Below, one piece after another: positions 7,264 through 13,097 of a stretch of DNA of 19,024 nt. Numbering within the stretch: the stretch's first letter is position 1; each line of letters begins with the position of its first letter. Position numbers and translations under genes: made by a program. This stretch comes from Acidobacteriota bacterium (GTDB lineage Bacteria > Acidobacteriota > Terriglobia > Bryobacterales > Bryobacteraceae). Where the stretch lies: assembly GCA_016871135.1 (NCBI GenBank), contig VFZQ01000021.1, forward strand, positions 1-19,024, in the 5' to 3' direction. Below the pieces are notes generated by a model that had not been told where the DNA came from, did no database searches, and worked only from the letters and a program-made list of their open reading frames with translations.

Positions 7264-8018
7264 CCCTTTACTCCGAGTTGATTTGCGAGATCGACGAAGT
7301 CTTTCGCATAGATGTCCATCCAGCTCTCGCGACCGATGTCGGCGCCGCCGCCGGGGCCTTTCTCGAGTGGACGCTCGACGAAGGCGGTCTTCAATCCCGC
7401 CTTTCGCGCCCCTTGTAAGTCGTTCTTGTGCGCCGCCACCATCATCGTCTCTTCCGTGCGCACGCCCAACACTTCGGCGGCGCCTCGGTACACGGCGGCA
7501 TCGGGCTTGTAGGCCTTGAAGGTTTCGCCCGACAGGACAGTGTCCCACGTCAGTCCGCCATACCGCGCCATGTTCACCAACAGCGACACGTTGCCATTCG
7601 ACAGCGTCGCGCAGATGAACTTCTTGCGCAGCAGCACGAGGCCGCGCCGCGAGTCCGGCCACGGGTCCAGGCGGTGCCATGCGCGATTAAATGCGTCTTT
7701 CTCTGCTTCGTCGAGACCACTGATTTTGTACTTCTCCAACAGCCCGTCCAAGATCATTCGGTGCAGCACATCGATGTTCATCCACGGCAACTCGCCCTTG
7801 CGAACGCGGTTCATCGACGGCCCATAGCCGGCGCGCCAATCGTCGGCGAATCGCGCCCAGTCGACGCCGGTGATCGATTTCCGCTTGCCCAGCGCGGCGC
7901 CCTCACGGGTGATCGACGTGCGCCAATCGACGACCGTACCGAACACGTCGAAGGTCAAGGCCTTTACGCCGGATGCGGCCATCGCCGCCGGCATCGCTAA
8001 AAATGTTCTGCGTCTCAC
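7260..8018 (-). CDS. Type II haloacid dehalogenase-like HAD hydrolase with Tat-like leader
   Basis: This 252-residue protein starts at GTG 8018. HAD motifs are in order: nucleophile Asp24 in FDVFGT (with Thr28), Arg62 in DWRAGY matching the halide-site Arg of L-2-haloacid dehalogenase, Ser140-Asn141 in LSNGN, Lys171 in KAYKPD, Tyr177, and motif IV VAAHKNDLQGAR with Asp200. The length and helical cap (about 35-110) fit the (S)-2-haloacid dehalogenase family, which converts L-2-haloacids to D-2-hydroxyacids. In motif IV the usual Ser-Ser-Asn of characterised enzymes is Ala-Ala-His, so activity or substrate may differ. The leader MRRRTFLAMPAAMAASG looks like a Tat/Sec signal, which is odd for this normally cytosolic family; ATG at residue 9 would remove it. 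The stop overlaps the start of the hydroxyacid dehydrogenase (ATGA), linking the two steps. Confidence 0.88.
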   Translation of the reverse strand: MRRRTFLAMPAAMAASGVKALTFDVFGTVVDWRTSITREGAALGKRKSITGVDWARFADDWRAGYGPSMNRVRKGELPWMNIDVLHRMILDGLLEKYKISGLDEAEKDAFNRAWHRLDPWPDSRRGLVLLRKKFICATLSNGNVSLLVNMARYGGLTWDTVLSGETFKAYKPDAAVYRGAAEVLGVRTEETMMVAAHKNDLQGARKAGLKTAFVERPLEKGPGGGADIGRESWMDIYAKDFVDLANQLGVKG

Positions 8019-8046
8019 GATCTACAGATCGTATCGAAGAACGAGC

Positions 8047-8634
8047 CTACGCGAAAAGCCGCTCCAACTTGAGCAACGCGTCGGGCCGCGTCAACGGAGA
8101 GACTTCCCCATCGGCTTCGAAAACCTGCATGGAAGCGTAGCCCGCGCTACCCGGTTCGCGATGCACATGAATCCGCCGCTCTTTTATGTCGATCACCCAA
8201 TATTCCGGGACGCCCGCGCGTGCGTACAGCCACGCCTTTGGCCCGAGGTCGTGAGCGAGCGTGGTGTCGCTCACTTCGACGATCATCTCAATATCGCCCG
8301 GCCCTGGATTCCTGCCCAAATCCCGCGCGGCGCGCGTGAGAACGGTAACATCCGGTTCGGGCTCGCTGGTCGGGTTGTCTTCGGGAAAGACGTCGATGCT
8401 GCACGTAGGGAGGATGCGGCCACCCGTAAAAACCGCCGCCAACCACTCAGCTATACATTGGGCCATCATTGAATGCGGCAGATTCGTTCCCATCTTGTTG
8501 ATGATCTCCCCGCGCACCAGTTCCCATCGTTCGGGAAGCAGCCCGGCGATCTCCATCTTCCGGCAGTCCTCGCGCGTCCACATGACAGACTTGGCGGCGC
8601 GAACGGTAGCGGGCGCTTCCATCGTGGCAGGCAT
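8047..8634 (-). CDS. Uma2 family endonuclease-like protein (DUF820)
   Basis: This 195-residue protein has the Uma2/DUF820 PD-(D/E)xK nuclease-fold pattern: EPEPDVTVL (Asp), IVEVSDTTL (Glu and Ser-Asp), then DLGPKAWLYARAGVPEYWVIDI with the conserved Lys and the typical Y-x-x-x-G-V-P-E-Y-W-V-I-D signature. Members are abundant in cyanobacteria, Acidobacteria and Planctomycetes; their role is not established. The predicted fold is nuclease-like, but activity is inferred only. ATG 8634 is used; AGAGGTG lies 13 nt upstream, which is a long spacing. It lies first in the minus-strand run, 28 nt before the dehalogenase, and is divergent from hpnH. Its link to the dehalogenase pathway is positional only. 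Confidence 0.87.
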   Translation of the reverse strand: MPATMEAPATVRAAKSVMWTREDCRKMEIAGLLPERWELVRGEIINKMGTNLPHSMMAQCIAEWLAAVFTGGRILPTCSIDVFPEDNPTSEPEPDVTVLTRAARDLGRNPGPGDIEMIVEVSDTTLAHDLGPKAWLYARAGVPEYWVIDIKERRIHVHREPGSAGYASMQVFEADGEVSPLTRPDALLKLERLFA

Positions 8635-8682
8635 GCCTATATTCTTACACCTCTAAGCGATGAGCGGATCGTCGGAACGCCA

Positions 8683-8691
8683 TGGGATAAT
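8683..8691 (+). promoter_or_regulatory. Possible extended -10 promoter for hpnH
   Basis: TGGGATAAT reads as TGn followed by GATAAT, five of six matches to the -10 consensus with an extended -10 TG. No convincing -35 lies upstream, which an extended -10 can tolerate. A start near 8698 would give a leader of about 29 nt containing GGAG (8712-8715), 11 nt before the hpnH ATG at 8727. It lies in the 92-bp spacer between the divergent Uma2 and hpnH genes. Motif reading only. Confidence 0.35.
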
Positions 8692-8726
8692 CAATAGGTA
8701 GATGTCGTCACGGAGATTTTTCTAGG

Positions 8727-9821
8727 ATGCCCGTCCCGGTTTCCCAAGCCTGGACCGTGGCCACCTACGTCCTCAAGCAAAAGCTGGCGGGCCGCAAGCG
8801 CTACCCGCTGGTGCTCATGCTCGAGCCGTTATTTCGCTGCAACCTCGCCTGCGCCGGGTGCGGCAAAATCCAATACCCCGCGCACATACTCAAGCAGGAA
8901 CTCACACCCGAAGAGTGTTTCGCGGCCGCCGAAGAATGCGGCGCTCCGACGATAGCGATCCCCGGCGGCGAACCGCTGCTCCACCCGCGCACGCACGAAA
9001 TCGTCGCGGGCCTGGTCGAGCGCAAGAAGTACGTCTACATGTGCACCAACGCGCTGTTGCTCAAGGAAAAGCTCCATCTCTTCAAGCCGAGCAAGTACCT
9101 GAGCTTTTCGGTGCACATGGACGGTCAGCGCGAGCACCACGATTTCGCCGTTTGCAAAGAGGGCGGTTACGACATCGCACTTGAAGCGATCCGCGAGGCC
9201 GTCGCCAAGGGGTTCCGCGTTACGACGAACACTACGCTTTTCGACGGAGCCGATCCCGATTCCGTTCGCGCGTTCTTCGACGAGATGATGGAAACCGGCG
9301 TCGAGGGCATGATGCTGTCGCCCGGCTATTCATACGATAAGGCCCCCGACCAGAAACACTTCCTCGGCCGCGCACGCACACGCAGCCTCTTTAATGCCAT
9401 CCTGTCGAACCGCAAGCCGCACTGGCAGTTCAACATGTCGCCGCTGTTCCTGGAATTCCTCATGGGCAAGCGGTCGTTTACCTGCACGCCGTGGGGCATG
9501 CCGACCTACAACGTCTTCGGCTGGCAGAAGCCGTGCTACCTGTTGCAGGACGGTTACGCCGAGTCGTTCGCCGAGTTGATGGAATCGGTCGAGTGGAGCA
9601 AGTACGGCACCGAATCCGGCGATCCGAAGTGTGCCAACTGCATGGTGCACAGCGGCTACGAAGCATCCGCGGTCGACTATACGTTCTCTTCGTTGAAAGG
9701 GCTGATGGCCACCGCGAAGGCGATGTTCCGCTCCGAGTACAAGGACCCGAACGCCGTCCATCGCCCCGCGCCGCAACTCGTGCAAATCGAATCAAAGGCA
9801 AAGGACGAGGTCGGCGTTTGA
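8727..9821 (+). CDS. hpnH: Hopanoid biosynthesis radical SAM protein HpnH (adenosylhopene synthase)
   Basis: This 364-residue protein closely follows the HpnH family along its whole length. The N-terminal signature GRKRYPLVLMLEPLFRCNLACAGCGK carries the radical SAM cluster motif CX3CX2C (Cys38, Cys42, Cys45). IPGGEPLLH is the SAM-binding GGE motif. The later blocks VYMCTNALLL, SPGYSYDKAPDQKHFL, FTCTPWGMPT, GWQKPCYL and CANCMVHSGYE are also characteristic. HpnH joins the 5'-deoxyadenosyl radical to diploptene to give adenosylhopane, the first step to extended C35 hopanoids. The start ATG 8727 matches the family N-terminus and has GGAG 11 nt upstream. The stop TGA overlaps a TTG start for a small downstream gene. 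No squalene-hopene cyclase or other hpn gene is in this window, so hpnH seems to stand apart from the rest of the pathway, or the cluster lies elsewhere. Confidence 0.96.
   Translation: MPVPVSQAWTVATYVLKQKLAGRKRYPLVLMLEPLFRCNLACAGCGKIQYPAHILKQELTPEECFAAAEECGAPTIAIPGGEPLLHPRTHEIVAGLVERKKYVYMCTNALLLKEKLHLFKPSKYLSFSVHMDGQREHHDFAVCKEGGYDIALEAIREAVAKGFRVTTNTTLFDGADPDSVRAFFDEMMETGVEGMMLSPGYSYDKAPDQKHFLGRARTRSLFNAILSNRKPHWQFNMSPLFLEFLMGKRSFTCTPWGMPTYNVFGWQKPCYLLQDGYAESFAELMESVEWSKYGTESGDPKCANCMVHSGYEASAVDYTFSSLKGLMATAKAMFRSEYKDPNAVHRPAPQLVQIESKAKDEVGV
9807..9810 (+). promoter_or_regulatory. Shine-Dalgarno site fixing a TTG start
   Basis: GAGG lies inside the end of hpnH, 7 nt before TTG 9818. It supports that TTG as the start of the next gene, giving a 4-nt TTGA overlap with the hpnH stop, over the second in-frame TTG at 9824 (13 nt away). 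Confidence 0.55.
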
Positions 9822-10222
9822 GTTTGAACCCGGACGAACTCGAACTGGCGCCCGGCTTCGAGCACGAGAACTTGCAGGGCCAGGCGTTCGCACTCGCCAC
9901 TGAAGACGAGTTGCGCGACGCGCTTGAAAAGGCGTTCGACTATCGCGGCGACGTGACGATCACGCGCAAGAGCGGCGCCACGATCGAAGGCTACGTCTTT
10001 GACCGGCGGATCGCACCGACGCTCGCCGCCAGCGAGATCCGCATCATTCCCAGGGGGGAGCGCAAGAAGGAGACGATCTCGTTCGCCGATATCGCCGCAC
10101 TTGCGTTCACCGGCCGCGACACCGCCGCCGGCAAGTCCTGGGAAGCTTGGGTCAAGAAGTACAACGAGAAGAAGGCGGCCGGCGAAACCAACATCGAGTT
10201 GAAGCCAGAGGCGCTGGATTAA
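9818..10222 (+). CDS. Small conserved protein coupled to hpnH, function unknown
   Basis: The start is TTG 9818 (134 residues), overlapping the hpnH stop as TTGA and preceded by GAGG at 7 nt. The frame is open farther upstream, but only antisense-free shadow sequence of hpnH lies there. The protein is soluble, acidic at the N-terminus and Lys-rich at the C-terminus, with no signal peptide or membrane segment. Residues about 25-100 contain EDELRDALEKAFDYRGDV, then TITRKSGATIEGYVFDRR and KETISFADIAALAFTGRDTA. The alternating hydrophobic pattern with a central GY turn suggests a small beta-barrel of the Sm/SH3 kind; this is inference from pattern. The tight coupling to hpnH implies work with HpnH or its product. 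Its TAA overlaps the TAA of the convergent permease gene on TTAA. No recognised enzymatic motif. Confidence 0.82.
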   Translation: MSLNPDELELAPGFEHENLQGQAFALATEDELRDALEKAFDYRGDVTITRKSGATIEGYVFDRRIAPTLAASEIRIIPRGERKKETISFADIAALAFTGRDTAAGKSWEAWVKKYNEKKAAGETNIELKPEALD

Positions 10223-11763
10223 CGCAGGGCCCTTGCTGGAATTTCGATGGCGACGTCCTGCTCGAACCGCGCCAGCACGTCGCTCACTTCAAACACGATT
10301 GAAGTATCGCGGTACTCTTCGCCACGGTCGAGATTTCGTACACTCAGCCCACCCCACGCCTGCGCAAGAGGCAGCGGAAGCGGATCGAATATGAGCGGCC
10401 ACGCAGCTTGGTATTCCGAAAACACCTGCAAGTTGAGAGGACGCGGTCCGCCCCGCGTCAGGATGCCGCGAATCGAAGACGTAAACTCGTAGGGCCGCTG
10501 GCAGAGTATGTGCAAACGCTCGGTGACCCAGCTCTGGCAATGCCCGGTTTCGAATGTGCGTAGGCTGCCGTTCAACGTTGGCATGGCATAGCGCTTCGGC
10601 GACGCATGCTGGGTGACGTAGAAATGCGCTCGGATATTCATCGGCGCGTCGATGCGTAACAGGTCGCGATCCAGATCGAAGACGAGAGCCGAAGCATCAC
10701 TACTGCCCGGCCCGCCCGTGAAGCGAAGTCGAACGTTGCTTTTTCGGCCCCCGATGGAAACCTCAGCTTCGCTCGGAATCGATACCGCCGCGGTCTGTCC
10801 CTCTCCGAGACCATCGATCAAGAGCGGCACGGTAACAGTCTCAAGTCCCGATCGGTCATCCTTCGGAATATGGCGGACTCTGCCGGCGGTGTCGCGCACG
10901 ATTCGATCGGGAGATCGCGCGGTCAACCTAGCCACATCGCCGCCGCGCGGCGCACCCGATTGATCCAGCGCGAAGCGGAGATTCGGAGTCTTTGCGCCGG
11001 CGCTGGGCGCAACCGATCGCGAAGCGGAGAATAGCGACGGCGCGAACTGGCGCGGCCCGCCGACGATGACCACTAGCCCTACTGCCGCGGCGACCCGGGC
11101 GATCCGCACACGCCTTGTGAAATACTGCCATGCCACGAGCGCAAGGGCGACGCACCCTTCAACGGCCACCGTCGCGTTCTGAACAGCCGCGCTGAACTGT
11201 TCCGGCGCTTCGTATCCAAATCCTTCGGCGAAAACGGCAACACCGATCGCCAGCATCGACCCGCATACCAACCCCGCCGCAAGTTGTTGCCAGTTTCGAG
11301 TAACCGATGCCAACGCGGCCGTGGGCAGAATCCACAAGGCCGCGGTCACGGCAGTGCGGCTCAGCAACCCGGGCCAGTGATCACCGATCGCAAAGCCGTT
11401 CACCATGAGCACAGTGGCCTGAAAGAGCACAATGGGGACAACGACAAACAGCAGAACCGCGATGGCCTTGGCCTGCAAAAGCGCGCTGCCGGGAACCGGG
11501 CGCGCCAGCCAATGGTCGTTGACGCCGGCTAGCCCTTCGGATTGCACGAGCACGCCAACGAAGAGCGCCGAAACCATGGCAAACCCGAGGAACGCCACGC
11601 CGCCCGTCGCGAAGTATTGGCGGACCGCTTCCACCGGTAGGGAGGCCCACGACGAAATCCGAATGTTGAGCAATGCCAGCAGCGCAGCCGTTAAGACGAT
11701 CGCAGCAATCAAATACCTCTGCTGCCAAGCATCCTTCTTCACAATATGCCAAACGAGTCTCAT
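10219..11763 (-). CDS. ABC-2 type transporter permease with large C-terminal extracytoplasmic domain
   Basis: This 514-residue membrane protein is encoded directly after its ATPase, with ATG 11763 overlapping the ATPase stop as ATGA. The first half (residues about 17-240) holds six or seven hydrophobic segments, for example ILPTAALASV and LALVAWQYF, as in ABC-2 permeases. The second half (about 245-514) is soluble, beta-rich and without membrane segments, so it probably sits outside the membrane; that is more than half the protein and longer than a typical ABC-2 permease. I do not recognise this domain. With the GntR regulator and ATPase it makes a YtrA-type GntR-ABC operon; such systems often respond to cell-envelope stress, cationic peptides or antibiotics. 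The transported substrate is unknown. The 3' end shares a TTAA with the convergent hpnH-coupled gene. Confidence 0.85.
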   Translation of the reverse strand: MRLVWHIVKKDAWQQRYLIAAIVLTAALLALLNIRISSWASLPVEAVRQYFATGGVAFLGFAMVSALFVGVLVQSEGLAGVNDHWLARPVPGSALLQAKAIAVLLFVVVPIVLFQATVLMVNGFAIGDHWPGLLSRTAVTAALWILPTAALASVTRNWQQLAAGLVCGSMLAIGVAVFAEGFGYEAPEQFSAAVQNATVAVEGCVALALVAWQYFTRRVRIARVAAAVGLVVIVGGPRQFAPSLFSASRSVAPSAGAKTPNLRFALDQSGAPRGGDVARLTARSPDRIVRDTAGRVRHIPKDDRSGLETVTVPLLIDGLGEGQTAAVSIPSEAEVSIGGRKSNVRLRFTGGPGSSDASALVFDLDRDLLRIDAPMNIRAHFYVTQHASPKRYAMPTLNGSLRTFETGHCQSWVTERLHILCQRPYEFTSSIRGILTRGGPRPLNLQVFSEYQAAWPLIFDPLPLPLAQAWGGLSVRNLDRGEEYRDTSIVFEVSDVLARFEQDVAIEIPARALR

Positions 11764-12656
11764 GCAGTCTCCCTGCCCGCCTTCGCGAGCGCCACGAAAA
11801 TAGACCGCAGCGGCATCGGACGCGTCTCGATGTGCCTCGCGGATGGAAAAACGGAATGCACTTCGGCTTCAAGACCAGCGCCGTCGAACTGCGTCTCGAC
11901 AAAGCGCACCACCGCCGACGCCGTCTGCGGAAGCAACCAATGCTTCGGCAACGCGGATGGCAGATCGGCCTGATCGACGGTGACTTCAACCTCTCGAAAC
12001 CGCTGGCTCAGCCCGGACATCTCCTCGGAAAACCGCAGCTTGCCCTCTTCCAGAAAACCGACATGGCTCGCGAAGCTTTCAATCTCAGCCAGATCGTGCG
12101 ACGAAATCAGAATCGTCGCTTCCGAAGCGTGATCGAGCAGCGCCTCCACCAACTCATCGCGCACCAGCGGATCGAGCCCCGTGAACGGCTCGTCGAGGAT
12201 GATCAACTCCGGATGATACGCGAGCGACGACGCCAGCGCGGCCTTCATCCGCATCCCGCGCGAAAGATGTTTCAGCTTGCGATCGAGCGGCAGCCGGAAC
12301 AGATCGAGCAATTCCTTCTCCCGCGCCGCATCCCAGCGCCTGTAGAACGGCCTCCAAAACGCAAGCAACTCCGCGACCGTCATGCCCTCGGGCATCTCCT
12401 GACTCTCGCTCACGTAGGCGACGCGCTCCAACTCCTTCGCGCCGACGCGCCGCGATTCTACGCCGAGCAACGCCGCGTGCCCTTCGTAGCCCTTCTGAAT
12501 GTTCGTCAGCACCTTCAACGTAGTCGACTTGCCCGCGCCATTCGACCCAATCAGCGCATACACGCTGCCCGCCGAGATCTTTAGATCGAGCCCGTCCACC
12601 GCGGCGTGTTTGCCGAAGCGCATGCGAAGCCCGCTCGTTTCGATCGCATCGCTCAT
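11760..12656 (-). CDS. ABC transporter ATP-binding protein
   Basis: This 298-residue ATPase has Walker A GSNGAGKST (37-45), a Q-loop Gln86 in SESQEMPEG, a signature LSRGM (131-135) in place of the usual LSGGQ, Walker B LIILDEP (151-157, catalytic Glu156) and H-loop SSHD (His187). The LSRGM/LSKGM signature is common in the YtrB/DrrA-like branch of ABC-2 exporters. The last about 90 residues are a C-terminal extension beyond the core nucleotide-binding domain. It is the middle gene of a three-gene operon with ATGA overlaps on both sides: GntR regulator before it (12653-12656) and permease after it (11760-11763). It energises the adjacent permease. Family certain, substrate not. Confidence 0.94.
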   Translation of the reverse strand: MSDAIETSGLRMRFGKHAAVDGLDLKISAGSVYALIGSNGAGKSTTLKVLTNIQKGYEGHAALLGVESRRVGAKELERVAYVSESQEMPEGMTVAELLAFWRPFYRRWDAAREKELLDLFRLPLDRKLKHLSRGMRMKAALASSLAYHPELIILDEPFTGLDPLVRDELVEALLDHASEATILISSHDLAEIESFASHVGFLEEGKLRFSEEMSGLSQRFREVEVTVDQADLPSALPKHWLLPQTASAVVRFVETQFDGAGLEAEVHSVFPSARHIETRPMPLRSIFVALAKAGRETA

Positions 12657-13042
12657 GACTTTCCTCCATTCAACTTCGCCCAGTGCTGCGCCACCGCTTT
12701 CTGGACATCGGCGACATCGAGCCCCATCTTCTTCGCCTCCACCACCAGCCGTTCCAACTCCTCTTCCAGCAGTTGGCTCCGCTCGGCGCGCGTGCCGTTC
12801 GGCGGCTTGGCCACCACGGCGCCGACTCCGGGACGCATCTCCAGCACGCCCTCGGCCAGCAGTTGCTGCTGCACCTTGTGCGCCGTATTCGGATTGATCT
12901 TCAGCGCCTTGCTCAGCGCGCGTACCGACGGAAACGGATCGCCCGGACGCATCTGCCCGGACATCATCGCGCGCTTGGCGGCGTAGACCACCTGCTCGTA
13001 AATCGATTCGCCGGGTTGCAGCACGAGGCGGAACGGAATCAC
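12653..13042 (-). CDS. GntR family (YtrA subfamily) transcriptional regulator
   Basis: I choose GTG 13042 (129 residues), which gives the normal YtrA-type length and N-terminus (IPFRLVLQPGESIYEQVVYA). The frame stays open to 13189 but that extension is antisense to the next gene and unlike the family. The winged helix-turn-helix (about 15-80) is clear: IYEQVVYAAKRAMMSGQMRPGDPFPSVRALSKALKINPNTAHKV (residues 14-57, given here in part; key blocks GDPFPSVRALSK and NPNTAHKV) followed by LLAEGVLEMRPGVG. A short helical tail (about 90-125) would dimerise. YtrA regulators bind palindromes at their own promoter and repress a GntR-ABC operon until an inducer arrives. A perfect-arm palindrome lies directly at this start (13045-13067), consistent with autorepression. 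The stop overlaps the ATPase start as ATGA. Confidence 0.92.
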   Translation of the reverse strand: MIPFRLVLQPGESIYEQVVYAAKRAMMSGQMRPGDPFPSVRALSKALKINPNTAHKVQQQLLAEGVLEMRPGVGAVVAKPPNGTRAERSQLLEEELERLVVEAKKMGLDVADVQKAVAQHWAKLNGGKS

Positions 13043-13044
13043 AT

Positions 13045-13067
13045 GTGTACTATGACACGTAGTACAC
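13045..13067. promoter_or_regulatory. Palindromic operator, probable GntR (YtrA-type) binding site
   Basis: The arms GTGTACTA (13045-13052) and TAGTACAC (13060-13067) are perfect 8-bp inverted repeats around a 7-bp spacer, which itself contains one more paired position (13054 with 13058). The site begins 2 nt upstream of the GTG of the GntR gene and ends 30 nt before the divergent gene at 13098. It covers the spacer and -10 box of the candidate GntR-operon promoter. The position fits autorepression, and possibly control of the divergent cytochrome gene. Confidence 0.75.
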
Positions 13068-13077
13068 GTAATTGCAA
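13049..13077 (-). promoter_or_regulatory. Candidate sigma70 promoter for the GntR-ABC operon
   Basis: On the minus strand TTGCAA (13077-13072, four of six to the -35 consensus) is followed, after exactly 17 nt, by CATAGT (13054-13049, four of six to the -10 consensus). Transcription would begin about 13043-13042, at the GTG start codon itself, implying a leaderless transcript. The palindromic operator lies across the spacer and -10 box, an ideal place for repression. Confidence 0.45.
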
Positions 13078-13097
13078 GGAAAAAGTTTCGATAGAAT

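Noticed and set aside
7264..7680. N-terminal extension of the hydroxyacid dehydrogenase frame (139 codons)
   Set aside because: It lies entirely inside the dehalogenase gene, is Arg/Gly-rich, and the ATGA-overlapping ATG at 7263 gives the family N-terminus.
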